Part shown: positions 55,108 through 63,772 of the stretch, one piece after another
Layout of the letters: the number at the start of each line of letters is the position of its first letter
How positions within the stretch are numbered: the stretch's first letter is position 1
Assembly (NCBI RefSeq): GCF_001467695.1
Contig: NZ_LNYE01000020.1
Location: forward strand, 424,689-488,688
Origin: Legionella gratiana
GTDB taxonomy: Bacteria > Pseudomonadota > Gammaproteobacteria > Legionellales > Legionellaceae
Reading direction: 5' to 3'
Length of the DNA: 64,000 nucleotides
The notes under the pieces: model-generated
What the model was told of the DNA's origin: nothing
Seen by the model: only the letters and a program-made list of their open reading frames with translations
Database searches by the model: none
Program-made: the position numbers and the translations under genes

Positions 55108-57444
55108 TTATATGTCTGAATTCATCGCATTAGCTTGATCTTTTCTTTCTAAGAAGAATTTATGATTGGGGTAGAACGGAAGCAATTTTATAACAAAATC
55201 ATAAGCCATTATTAAAGCACCGACGGCAAAAACGACATCCCCAGGAATTCGTAACCATTGCCACAATAAGGTTGTATTATAAAACTCCAAGCTTCTTGAG
55301 TGAGCAAACCCATGTTGGTACACATCCATTAATTGCGCCCAACCAATCGGAAAGAAATTCAGCAAAATCCATAAAATCAATCCAACATTATAAAGCCAAA
55401 ATGCCCAAGTACCTAATCGATCACTCCAGGGTAATTTATTTCCTGTCGCGAATCTTAAACAAAAGTAGATAAGACCCAAAGCCAGTAAACCAAAGGCGCC
55501 AAATAAGGCGGTATGAGCATGATTTAAACTTAGGAATGTTCCATGCTCATAATAGTTAATTAAAGGAGCATTTAAAGTTCCACCACCAAAAACACCCGCA
55601 CCAATAAAATTCCAGGCTGCTGCTCCAAGGATATATAAATAAGCTAAATTATACGAAAACACTTTTTGTTTTTTAATTAATTGCAGTTCTTCAATGGAAT
55701 TAATGATTAACAAGGTTAATGGTAAAACCTCAATAAAAGAAAACATCGTTCCTAAAGGTACCCACATCTCAGGTGTTCCTGTCCAATACCAGTGATGACC
55801 TGTGCCTAATACTCCGCCCAGAAAAATAAGAATGGCTTCGAAATAAACAGTTCGCTCTACCAAACGCCTGGAAGCTAAGCCAACACCCATTAAAAGATAT
55901 GAGGTTGCACAAACCGTAAAAAACTCAAACGATTGCTCTACCCACAAATGAACAACCCACCATCGCCAAAAATCAGTGATTGTGAATGACTTCTCAATTC
56001 CTGTTAATGGAATCATTCCGAAACAATATAATAGGGCGATATTAATCGTACTTGCCCAAAAGAGATTTTCCAGCCTTATACGTCCAGTCCAAAACTCGAT
56101 ACTAGCCGTTTTCAACTGTTCCCAGTTTGGCCACATTCCTCGAAAGACAATAAAACACCATAAAAACAAACCAATACAAAATCCGATTTGCCAAAAGCGT
56201 CCCAACTGCAAGTAAGACAAACCTTGGTTGCCAAACCAGAACCAAGCCCTATCAATATAACCCATAATACCTAAATAATTCCCAATAATTGCTCCTGCAA
56301 CAATGAATAGCGTTACCCAGAATAAAATATCAACTAGGAATCCTTGTCCTTTAGCTTCTTGACCACTGATAATTGGTGCTAAAAAAATGGCAGCACTAAT
56401 CCAGGCAACTCCAATCCAGACGATAGGGGTTTGGATATGCACGTCTCGCAAGAAATTAAAAGGCAGAAAGGTTGAAATATTTATTCCATAAAATGCCTCA
56501 CGTTCCGAATAATAATGAGCCATCACTGCACCTACACCAATTTGAATTAATAAAACTAACGAAACGAAAATAAAGTATTTACCAACTTTCTTCTGGCTAG
56601 GTGTTAATGATTTAAAATCTAACAAGAATGGGGTCTTAATGCCCACATCAGGCGCACTTAAATAGCGATGATAAATATAAAGAACTACTCCAAATCCAAA
56701 AAAAACAAAACAATATGAAATCCATGTCCAGTAAAAGGTTGAATCTGTAGGAACATTTCCCAGTTCAGGTTGATAAGGCCAGTTATTAGTATATGAAAAC
56801 GTTTTACCGGGTCTGTTCGCCACGGTAGTTAAGGAAGAGTAGATAAGAAAATTTGCTGTTTGCAATGCAGTTTGATTATTTAAACTATAAGCCTGTGTCC
56901 AGCCTGCTGCAAAATCATGTTTAAGAAGAGTGTTAGTGATTTCTAATTGCAGTTGTCGAATAGCCTTACTGAGAGCAATAGGTAAGGTTAAAACCGTTTG
57001 GGATAAATCGATAGTTTTTAACATCCTTCGCATTTCTATCTGAATCTCATATTTATTCCCTTCAGATAAAACGGTTAGAGGTTGGGAGAATTTTTGTAAC
57101 GCTAATTCATTTTCTACAATTTGACCAAGACGAACTAAATATTTGGCAGTGTAATCTTCGCCAAAATATGACCCCATCCCATACAAACTCCCATAATCCA
57201 TTAAATCAGCTTTCTGAAATCCAGCCTTTCCTGCCATGATATCTGAATCAGTCATTAAAAGTTGGCCATCTGAGGCAAAAAACTTTTGAGGAAGGGGAGG
57301 TGATAGTTGATAGGTTTTTAAAGTACCCCAAATAAGAACACCAAAAGAAATTATAGCAGTTAACAATAAAATCCATTTTAAGACATTGGATACAGGATCT
57401 TTTTCAGTCGGATTATTTAAAGAGACTTCGGTAACAGTGGTCAT
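55108..57444 (-). CDS. norB: Quinol-dependent nitric oxide reductase (qNOR/NorZ)
   Basis: 778 aa, about 14 membrane segments. The N-terminal ~220 residues form the soluble extension that marks the quinol-fed single-subunit type (MAGKAGFQKADLMDYGSLYG, YFGEDYTAKYLVRLG). The NorB core carries WWVVHLWVEQSFEFF (His499, Glu503, non-heme-iron region), GTGHHWYWTG and LNHAHTALFGAFGLLALG with the heme histidines. It reduces NO to N2O with quinol electrons, a defence against host nitric oxide. Monocistronic; no NsrR gene seen beside it. Confidence 0.95.
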   Translation of the reverse strand: MTTVTEVSLNNPTEKDPVSNVLKWILLLTAIISFGVLIWGTLKTYQLSPPLPQKFFASDGQLLMTDSDIMAGKAGFQKADLMDYGSLYGMGSYFGEDYTAKYLVRLGQIVENELALQKFSQPLTVLSEGNKYEIQIEMRRMLKTIDLSQTVLTLPIALSKAIRQLQLEITNTLLKHDFAAGWTQAYSLNNQTALQTANFLIYSSLTTVANRPGKTFSYTNNWPYQPELGNVPTDSTFYWTWISYCFVFFGFGVVLYIYHRYLSAPDVGIKTPFLLDFKSLTPSQKKVGKYFIFVSLVLLIQIGVGAVMAHYYSEREAFYGINISTFLPFNFLRDVHIQTPIVWIGVAWISAAIFLAPIISGQEAKGQGFLVDILFWVTLFIVAGAIIGNYLGIMGYIDRAWFWFGNQGLSYLQLGRFWQIGFCIGLFLWCFIVFRGMWPNWEQLKTASIEFWTGRIRLENLFWASTINIALLYCFGMIPLTGIEKSFTITDFWRWWVVHLWVEQSFEFFTVCATSYLLMGVGLASRRLVERTVYFEAILIFLGGVLGTGHHWYWTGTPEMWVPLGTMFSFIEVLPLTLLIINSIEELQLIKKQKVFSYNLAYLYILGAAAWNFIGAGVFGGGTLNAPLINYYEHGTFLSLNHAHTALFGAFGLLALGLIYFCLRFATGNKLPWSDRLGTWAFWLYNVGLILWILLNFFPIGWAQLMDVYQHGFAHSRSLEFYNTTLLWQWLRIPGDVVFAVGALIMAYDFVIKLLPFYPNHKFFLERKDQANAMNSDI

Positions 57445-57469
57445 TTCAATCCTTGAATAAAATTAGGGT

Positions 57470-57601
57470 CTGTTTACAATTTTACTATTTTGACCAAAAT
57501 ACTTTAATTTTCTGGGCTACGATGCTCACATACTTCGTATACTTGCGCTTCATTGCTCGAAAATCAAGTTATTTTGATTCAAGCTAGCTGATTGTAAACA
57601 G
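57470..57601. repeat. Palindromic intergenic repeat, copy B, with 11-bp terminal inverted repeats
   Basis: 132 bases bounded by CTGTTTACAAT and ATTGTAAACAG. Internal arms TTTGACCAAAATA / TATTTTGATTCAA and the core CTCACATACTTCGTATACTTG make it a long imperfect hairpin. Related to the element at 47851-47980. It lies upstream of norB and of the DUF1016 remnant. Confidence 0.65.
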
Positions 57602-57643
57602 CCTCTAACTATTTAACAAATAAAAGAAAGATGCCTGGGTAAT

Positions 57644-58528
57644 TTGATGGCTGCTTATGCAGATCGAGAGTGGATTGAGCGCCAAGCGATTACCAGCAAT
57701 AAAACCTCCAATTACCACAAGCATTTACCCGAATTACAATCTGATTTAGCCAATGAAATATTAAAAGATCCCTATAACTTTGATTTTCTGACCATTCAAG
57801 GCAAAGTCCATGAGCGATCTATTGAAAATGCTTTAATTACGCACATACGTGACTTTCTCATTGAGCTGAATCTTCTACACATCTTGTCTATCGCAAATAA
57901 AACAGGATCCAATTATTTCTTTTGCAGAAGGAGGCGGTATTGAGAGCATCGTCACCCTCTGCGTAAGCAGGGGGTCTCGTAAGCGTATGACTGCAAGGTG
58001 AAGTTTAGAGCAAAGATTTGTTACTTTTAGACCTTCCGCTTTTGCGGAAGGCGACAGTATTGAGAAGTCCGTCACCCTCTGCGCAAACAGCTGTCTCTTG
58101 ATGAGATAGGATCAAGAGACAGCTCATTGAGCTCGGCCAAGGTTTTGCATTTGTCGGTTCTCAAGTGCCCTTGACGTTTGATGACCAAGAGTTTTTTGTC
58201 GATCTACTCTTTTACCACCTTGAATTGCGAGCATTTTTGGTCATCGAATTAAAAAATACGAAAGCCGGAGCATACCGGACAATTGGGTTTTTACCTTGCA
58301 GCCGTTGATGATCAATTACGAAAGCTTGGTAATAACCAAACTATTGGAATATTGCTATGTAAATCAAAAAATAAAGTTATTGCAGCATAGGCGTTGCGAA
58401 ACATTAGTGCCCCCATAGGCGTTTCAGAATATACCTTATCTAAATCAATACCTCCTGATTTGAAAGGCAGTTTGCCGACAGTTGAAGAAATTGAAGCTGA
58501 GTTAAATGAATCAGCAACAGAGGATTGA
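57644..58528 (+). pseudogene. DUF1016 (YhcG-like) PD-(D/E)XK nuclease remnant, disrupted by a MITE
   Basis: The first part reads DREWIERQAITSN and then DPYNFDFLTIQGKVHERSIENALITHIRDFLIEL; after the MITE the frame resumes as LGQGFAFVGSQVPL, FFVDLLFYHLELRAFLVIELKN (D...E-L-K nuclease core). Then a frameshift within TKAGAYR/GQLGFYLAAVDDQL, a TAG in VIAA*ALRNI where a tyrosine-type codon is expected, and the normal ending SLPTVEEIEAELNE. So three lesions: insertion, frameshift and nonsense. The N-terminus also seems short for the family. Members occur with restriction-modification and mobile DNA. Confidence 0.88.
57866..58122. mobile_element. MITE copy 2, Tn5/IS50-like ends, perfect 9-bp target duplication
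   Basis: 257 bp, non-coding, inside the DUF1016 gene. It starts CTGAATCTTCTACACATCT and ends with the complement of CTGTCTCTTGATCCTATCT. CTCATTGAG is repeated exactly on both sides (57857-57865 and 58123-58131), and removing the element plus one copy restores the reading frame across the junction (DFLIELGQGF). Reverse complement of the copy at 31328-31583. No transposase in the window, so it depends on an IS4-family enzyme elsewhere. Confidence 0.93.
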
Positions 58529-58604
58529 TTTGTTCAGTGTATTGTAGACTAATGCATGGGACAAAAGGATAAATGGGACACCCATATTAGTACTGGGTTA
58601 AAAC

Positions 58605-58640
58605 AGTCCCCGCATGAATTGTTCATGTTGGGGACTTTTT
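58605..58640. terminator. Strong bidirectional terminator
   Basis: AGTCCCCGCATGAA / TTCATGTTGGGGACT stem with a T-run on the plus side (TTTTT) and TTTT on the minus side. It lies between the DUF1016 remnant and the convergent end of the MFS gene. Confidence 0.88.
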
Positions 58641-58673
58641 ACTTGTTAGTTTTGTTGTTTCAATCAATATCAT

Positions 58674-59858
58674 TCAAAGAACCAATTTTCTATAAAGAAA
58701 AATCGTAAGTAGAGAACCTATTGAGCAGATTAAAAATAAAGAATAATAGTCAGCTAACTGATATATCGCACCTCCTAAAATGGGTCCGACAGCCAAACCA
58801 ACAGCGGAAGCATTAAGAACGCCATAACAACTACCCATCACCTGTGGTGGTGCAATTTTAGCAAGAAAGACATCATTCAAGGGGAAGAAAATCACTTCAC
58901 CTAGGGATAAAATGAGCATGGAGCAATTCAGTGTTACACTATTTTGGGCAAAACAAAATCCTAAAAAGCCGAAAGCGAATAAGGAGAGTCCAGTAGAAGC
59001 AAGTACCATGTAATTGACTTTTCTGAGCAGAGGGCCAATACCTATCTGCAACAAAACGCAGGTTATTGCATTGACGATGAGCATGTTGCTGTACATGACG
59101 ATTCCATCATCAAATTGCTGCACCATATACTGGGCTAGCGAAGAAGTTATTTGGGCGTACAAACTGTAACAGATAAAACTAATCAGAAAGAGTATTTTTA
59201 AAGAAGGATTGGCTTTGATGAATCGAAAGGTATCCATGACTGAGAAAGGTGATTCTTTTCTTGTTTGTCTATTTTTCGTTTTTGACCAAAACATCAATAA
59301 CAAAAGGCCAGTAGCAAGATAACAATATGCGATGAGCTGAAACAGTTGAGTGGAGTGTTCTATAGCATAACGTGCGCCAATCAGTGGACCTAAAGCGGCC
59401 GCTAAATTTAAAATGGCATAACGCACACCAAAAGCAATAGTTCTCTGTTGCTCATGGGTGTTGGTGGCCAGAAACGTTTTTGATGCACTATCAAAAATGG
59501 CTCGGAATATGCCGATGGTAGTATTTAATATAATAAAACAAATTAATGATTGGTTTTGATAAAGACACTCATAGGCAATAGCCGAGCCCAATAAAGTCAC
59601 GATGAACAATTGCTGTGAAGGGTAACGGTCTGATAAATGTCCTATGAATAAGCTTGTTAGGCTGTGACTTAATTGCCCAGATGCAATAATCGCTCCTATA
59701 GCAATAGGCGGTAGTGAAAAATGGTTCAAATAAATGGCTAAAAAAGGGATGATTAAAAACTGCCCTAATTTCATGATAAAAAAAGAGAGCATAAAAAGTG
59801 ACATGCTAAAATAAGCGCTACTGGTGCGAGCAGTACTAAGATACATAGATTCCGACAT
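58674..59858 (-). CDS. MFS transporter, probable metabolite exporter
   Basis: 394 aa with 12 membrane segments; AGGGA ribosome site. Seen: loop 2-3 signature GHLSDRYPSQQ, the central loop, and a second-half repeat (LGEVIFFPLNDVFLAKIAPP, GSCYGVLNASAVGLAVGPIL). It is of the drug/siderophore-efflux type. As last gene of the six-gene operon, 9 bases after the ATP-grasp gene, it most likely exports the pathway product. Confidence 0.9.
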   Translation of the reverse strand: MSESMYLSTARTSSAYFSMSLFMLSFFIMKLGQFLIIPFLAIYLNHFSLPPIAIGAIIASGQLSHSLTSLFIGHLSDRYPSQQLFIVTLLGSAIAYECLYQNQSLICFIILNTTIGIFRAIFDSASKTFLATNTHEQQRTIAFGVRYAILNLAAALGPLIGARYAIEHSTQLFQLIAYCYLATGLLLLMFWSKTKNRQTRKESPFSVMDTFRFIKANPSLKILFLISFICYSLYAQITSSLAQYMVQQFDDGIVMYSNMLIVNAITCVLLQIGIGPLLRKVNYMVLASTGLSLFAFGFLGFCFAQNSVTLNCSMLILSLGEVIFFPLNDVFLAKIAPPQVMGSCYGVLNASAVGLAVGPILGGAIYQLADYYSLFLICSIGSLLTIFLYRKLVL

Positions 59859-59867
59859 GATATTTCC

Positions 59868-61082
59868 CTAATCAAGGTGAGCTTTTGTGGTGATGTGCAC
59901 GTGTTCCATAGCGAAATTCACCGAAGAAATAGCCTCATCAAGGGTGCTTCCTGTTCCTAAAATATATCCTTGTCTGGATAAAGATGAGCTTAGTTTCCCA
60001 AGTTTCTGCCCCTTTTTCAAAGTACAATCAATACGAACAATTCCGGGTAAATTGTTTGCAGAATCAAGTCCATGAACATTCAGAATCTCTTCAAATTCTC
60101 GAGCAAAAAATAAAACAGCAGCGGCATTTGCTTTCTTCGTTTTTGTATTTTGACTTAATCCCAATAAATGAAGAACGGTTTCAGAAATAACATCTACTCC
60201 TGTAGTTAATTCGGTCAATTCCCAAATTTGGTCTCCTCCCATTCGAGTTTGTGATTCAATTATTTTTATTTCATCCTTATGTACTTTAATCTCCGTATGT
60301 GCAGGGCCATTTTGATGCTGAATAATATCCAAAAAATGAAGAATGAGTTGCTCTATTTTTTGTTGTAGTTTTGGAGCTAATTTTGCAGGAGAATGATGCC
60401 CCAATTCAATAAAATGAGGAAATCCGGTTGTACGCTTTTCAGTAATAGCAATTACCCGATGTTGTCCATCCAAACTTAGGGATTCCACACTGTATTCTTT
60501 ACCTAAAAGGTATTCTTCAGCAATAAGTTCAAGATTGCCATGCTGTATCGCCCAGTCCCATGCATTAGGAATGTTCTCAAGGGAGTTAACGTAGCAAACC
60601 CCTAGGCTTCCTGCTCCATGAATTGGTTTTAGGATAAAAGGTGCTTTTATTTGTTTATAAAAGGCAGTGACTTCTTCTAAAGTGGTGCAGCGTTGATAGA
60701 CAATGGAGTCAAGCTGATGACTCTCGAGTAAACGACGCATTTTAAATTTATCCCGCGTATGTTCTACTGGAAATACAGCATTGCCTTTAATGTTCAATTG
60801 TTCAGCGATTAAGGCTGCGGGATATAAACCAAGCTCAGTAAACGAAACAACAGCTCTAAAATGATGTACTTGATGTAATTGCTTCGCTATTCGACTTAGT
60901 TCAGAAAGATTCTCATAAGTGTCAACGAATACGATTTGTGCATCCAAAGAGGTAGTTAAAGAATCATGTTGTGATTGAATCAGCACAAATCGGATATTCA
61001 TGGTTTTTAGTTTTTGAAGTGTATGTTCTCGTGCCCCGATAATCAATAAACAAGGCGATGGGTTTATATCATATGCTTCCAT
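59868..61082 (-). CDS. ATP-grasp carboxylate-amine ligase
   Basis: 404 aa. ATP-grasp fold: an N-terminal pre-ATP domain (PCLLIIGAREHTLQKLKTM), FKMRRLLESHQLDS, the ATP lysine strand APFILKPIHGAGSLGVCYV, EEYLLGKEYSVESLSLDG and the magnesium site GPAHTEIKVHKDEIKIIESQ followed by TRMGGDQIWELTELTTGVDV. Closest in layout to L-amino-acid (dipeptide) ligases and related amide-forming enzymes. Its start overlaps the upstream gene end by 19 bases. Inferred role: joins two amino-acid-like units in the pathway. Confidence 0.88.
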   Translation of the reverse strand: MEAYDINPSPCLLIIGAREHTLQKLKTMNIRFVLIQSQHDSLTTSLDAQIVFVDTYENLSELSRIAKQLHQVHHFRAVVSFTELGLYPAALIAEQLNIKGNAVFPVEHTRDKFKMRRLLESHQLDSIVYQRCTTLEEVTAFYKQIKAPFILKPIHGAGSLGVCYVNSLENIPNAWDWAIQHGNLELIAEEYLLGKEYSVESLSLDGQHRVIAITEKRTTGFPHFIELGHHSPAKLAPKLQQKIEQLILHFLDIIQHQNGPAHTEIKVHKDEIKIIESQTRMGGDQIWELTELTTGVDVISETVLHLLGLSQNTKTKKANAAAVLFFAREFEEILNVHGLDSANNLPGIVRIDCTLKKGQKLGKLSSSLSRQGYILGTGSTLDEAISSVNFAMEHVHITTKAHLD

Positions 61083-62419
61083 GTTGGATGTTCCTTAAAA
61101 ATGGTTAATTCTTGGGTAATTTCTGCAACCGATTTATTGAGATAATAAGTGCTCAATGAAGAGAACTCCTTTCCAGCTGGTAAACGGCCAAGCCATTCAA
61201 GTGGGGTTAACTCATCTTGAATGAAGTTGGTTCCCCAGGCGTTTAAATCATTGTTTAGTAGCTCCTGAAGGAGTTCGCGCTCTTCGGGCATATCGGGATT
61301 TAAGAGTGTGCCAAATATTTTTTGGATTAAAGGAAGATAAGCAATTTGCCTTGTTCCACCTAAGACCCGAATTTGAGGCATGAGGCATAAAACAAGAAAG
61401 CTTAAAAAAATATTAGGGATAAGTACCCCATCAATAAGTGCTGTGCGAATCGATTGATGGTCTAAGGGTATTGTTAATTGTTTATTTAGATTGGTTGTTT
61501 CTTCTTTAAGAATACTCTCCTCAATTTTTAATGCACGTATTTTATTGTCTCTGACGCCCCAGAAAAACTCGGTACCTTGTTTTAAGAACACATGATTTTT
61601 TTCATGCATCATTGAGGCGATTGAATGGGTCAATTTAGTACGTTGTTTTGGGGAAAAAATAAGTTGATAAATAATTCCCTCAGGTTCACGTAAATGTTCT
61701 GCAACTAAAAGTGAGGTGAAGTAATCGTTCATGATTAATGGCTTGATTTCTTGAGCACACTGAGCCAGTAAACGTTGATTTGATAATGTGAATGCAGGAA
61801 TAAACCCTTCATATTCTTTAAAATCAATTGATACCAGTAGTTTTTCTAGTCCTTTTTGTTCAAAATAATCGGATTGATTCAAAGATTGGATGAAATTATC
61901 CTTAAAATAAGTCAATCTAGGGTAGGGTGAACAAACACTGAGTTTTGACATCTGTTTCGGCGTTAAAGCAAATAAATTAATGTCATCATTCTTTAGCTTA
62001 AGCCATCCTGGTCCTTGCCTCTTACTCCATTGTAGTGTGCGTGTCACGCTGTTTAAGACAAACATATGGTTTAGCTGATGGATTTTGCTTCCCATCCAGC
62101 TCATCAAGATGGCATTAAAGTCAACCTTGTTGGCGTACAACTGACAATGGGGACCCGTTTGTAGAATGGGGTAGCGCTTAAACTCTGAAATAGCGTGTTC
62201 AAAGTCAATCGATTGTGACCTAAAAAACAGTTTCAATGCGTCATAGAATTTCGTTCTGGATTGAACTGCTATGGTACTTTCGCAAGAAATAGGCCTTTGC
62301 CACACTTGTTTGATATAGGATGATAAAGTATCGTCCCAATGGGTTTTTAAATCACTAATAACGCCGGGACAAATGGTTTCCATTGCCTTGGTAATGGGGA
62401 ATAAATCAAGCTCTCTCAT
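61064..62419 (-). CDS. Unknown 451-aa biosynthetic-operon protein
   Basis: Soluble, no signal peptide. Visible blocks: RTKFYDALKLFFRSQSIDF, GPHCQLYANKVDFNAILMSW, RLTYFKDNFIQSLNQSDYF, VLGGTRQIAYLPLIQKIFG and TPLEWLGRLPAGKEF. I looked for IucA/IucC siderophore-synthetase, adenylation and ligase signatures and found none. Overlaps both neighbours (14 bases with the racemase, 19 with the ATP-grasp gene), so it is an integral member of the operon. Possibly a novel enzyme of the pathway. Confidence 0.8.
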   Translation of the reverse strand: MRELDLFPITKAMETICPGVISDLKTHWDDTLSSYIKQVWQRPISCESTIAVQSRTKFYDALKLFFRSQSIDFEHAISEFKRYPILQTGPHCQLYANKVDFNAILMSWMGSKIHQLNHMFVLNSVTRTLQWSKRQGPGWLKLKNDDINLFALTPKQMSKLSVCSPYPRLTYFKDNFIQSLNQSDYFEQKGLEKLLVSIDFKEYEGFIPAFTLSNQRLLAQCAQEIKPLIMNDYFTSLLVAEHLREPEGIIYQLIFSPKQRTKLTHSIASMMHEKNHVFLKQGTEFFWGVRDNKIRALKIEESILKEETTNLNKQLTIPLDHQSIRTALIDGVLIPNIFLSFLVLCLMPQIRVLGGTRQIAYLPLIQKIFGTLLNPDMPEERELLQELLNNDLNAWGTNFIQDELTPLEWLGRLPAGKEFSSLSTYYLNKSVAEITQELTIFKEHPTWKHMI

Positions 62420-63131
62420 ATTCGCCCCAAATATGTTGTGTCACGTGAAAAAAGGGGTCAAACACGTTATCAAATTGTGTTTGACAGTAGTCCTGGAGTT
62501 TTTTATGGAGGATATGGAGTTCTGCACAAGCAATAATAAAGTGGTGCTCTGGAAATTGATTCATCAATTCTAAAAAGTCATCCAATAACTGCGAGTCTAC
62601 TTGATTATCCTTGACGGCCTTAATCAGCATATTAAGTTGTGTTTGCACCTCAGTTCCAGCATAAGTAAGGTGCTGAGCTACCTTTGCCCATAGAGGATGA
62701 TGTTCCAAAACCTGAGCTTCTTTTGCTGAGGAGGCACAAAGAACGAGAAATTGAGTGTTTTGTGCCAGTACGTGCTCCAAAACCAGTGTTACCAACGAAT
62801 AAATTTTAGCTTGGTGCTCAAGTGCTAATTGGGGCAGTAATGCATGAGCAGTAAAGCAGCAAATTACAATGCAATCGACGTCGTGCTGTACTAGATGAGC
62901 GATATTTTTTTCAAGCTTTGCTAAGAGCTCCGCTTTACTTTGATTGACAGACATCAGCGCTGTAGATTGAGTCTGCAAGGGCTCAGAATACAGATACACG
63001 TAAGGAGGATGATACTCTTCTTTTAAATCAATCTTGTTGAGATAAGTTGTATAAAGAGTCTCAACAAATGATGCGGAAGCTACAGGCCCCATTCCGCCGA
63101 TAATACCTACTTTGATTGTTTTTTTATTCAT
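62406..63131 (-). CDS. Aspartate/glutamate racemase-family protein
   Basis: 241 aa. Seen: N-terminal VGIIGGMGPVASASFVETL, first catalytic cysteine in VICCFTAHALLP, second in IIACAELHILHKK. Both cysteines of the PLP-independent racemase mechanism are kept, so it should interconvert D/L forms of an acidic amino acid or related compound. It follows the flavin reductase gene by 5 bases. Likely supplies a D-amino acid to the pathway. Confidence 0.9.
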   Translation of the reverse strand: MNKKTIKVGIIGGMGPVASASFVETLYTTYLNKIDLKEEYHPPYVYLYSEPLQTQSTALMSVNQSKAELLAKLEKNIAHLVQHDVDCIVICCFTAHALLPQLALEHQAKIYSLVTLVLEHVLAQNTQFLVLCASSAKEAQVLEHHPLWAKVAQHLTYAGTEVQTQLNMLIKAVKDNQVDSQLLDDFLELMNQFPEHHFIIACAELHILHKKLQDYCQTQFDNVFDPFFHVTQHIWGEYERA

Positions 63132-63136
63132 TCTTT

Positions 63137-63772
63137 TTAATCCATTAATTTATCACAGCACCCGCAAGGCCTGTTTAACTCAAAATGCGCTTTGACTTTG
63201 GTATAAGCGTTGTATCCAACTCGTGCGATGAGATGAAGCTTGTTGGTATCAATTCGTTTATCCTTGGTTAATATGTCAGGATTAAGATGAATGCCAACGA
63301 CTTTTGCGATGACCATGCGGTTGATTAAACTCGAATCCTCGGGTATCGGTAATTGAACCGATTGGTGATAAACACATTCCAAACTAATAGGTGCACCTTT
63401 AACACGGCAGGTTTGAATAATTTCTCCAGGTAAATGGTCTACTTCTGCCATAGCAAATTCGTTAATTCCTCGTGAAAAATCGAGAGAAGTAATATTCATT
63501 GCTTCTTTATTGCTGTAACTCACTAAATTGACGGTAAATTCTTTAGTCTCTTCCGCGTTTTTTAACGTATCTTTGGCACCACCGCTGTCATGCGAGCCGG
63601 TTGTTGCAAACATAATCATCGGTGGGTCTTCGCAGACAATATTAAAATAACTAAACGGCGCTAAATTAGGATTGCCCTCAGTATCTTTGCTGCTTATCCA
63701 AGCAATGGGCCTTGGAATAACACAGGCTTTAAAAAGTCCTTTAGGCAACTTCTGGGATGTGTGAAAAAACAT
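63137..63772 (-). CDS. Flavin reductase-like FMN-binding split-barrel protein
   Basis: 211 aa from the ATG at 63772, which has AAGGA seven bases upstream; the longer frame to 63814 lacks a site. Seen: VIPRPIAWISSKDTEGNPNL, APFSYFNIVCEDPPMIMFA, DTLKNAEETKEFTVNLVSY and a Cys-rich tail (RPCGCCDKLMD). Such proteins reduce flavin for a partner oxygenase or act as FMN oxidoreductases. The C-terminal CGCC is unusual and could bind metal. It overlaps the oxygenase gene end by 32 bases. Confidence 0.85.
   Translation of the reverse strand: MFFHTSQKLPKGLFKACVIPRPIAWISSKDTEGNPNLAPFSYFNIVCEDPPMIMFATTGSHDSGGAKDTLKNAEETKEFTVNLVSYSNKEAMNITSLDFSRGINEFAMAEVDHLPGEIIQTCRVKGAPISLECVYHQSVQLPIPEDSSLINRMVIAKVVGIHLNPDILTKDKRIDTNKLHLIARVGYNAYTKVKAHFELNRPCGCCDKLMD

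Noticed and set aside
61064..62419. IucA/IucC siderophore synthetase
   Set aside because: None of the conserved IucA/C blocks could be found.
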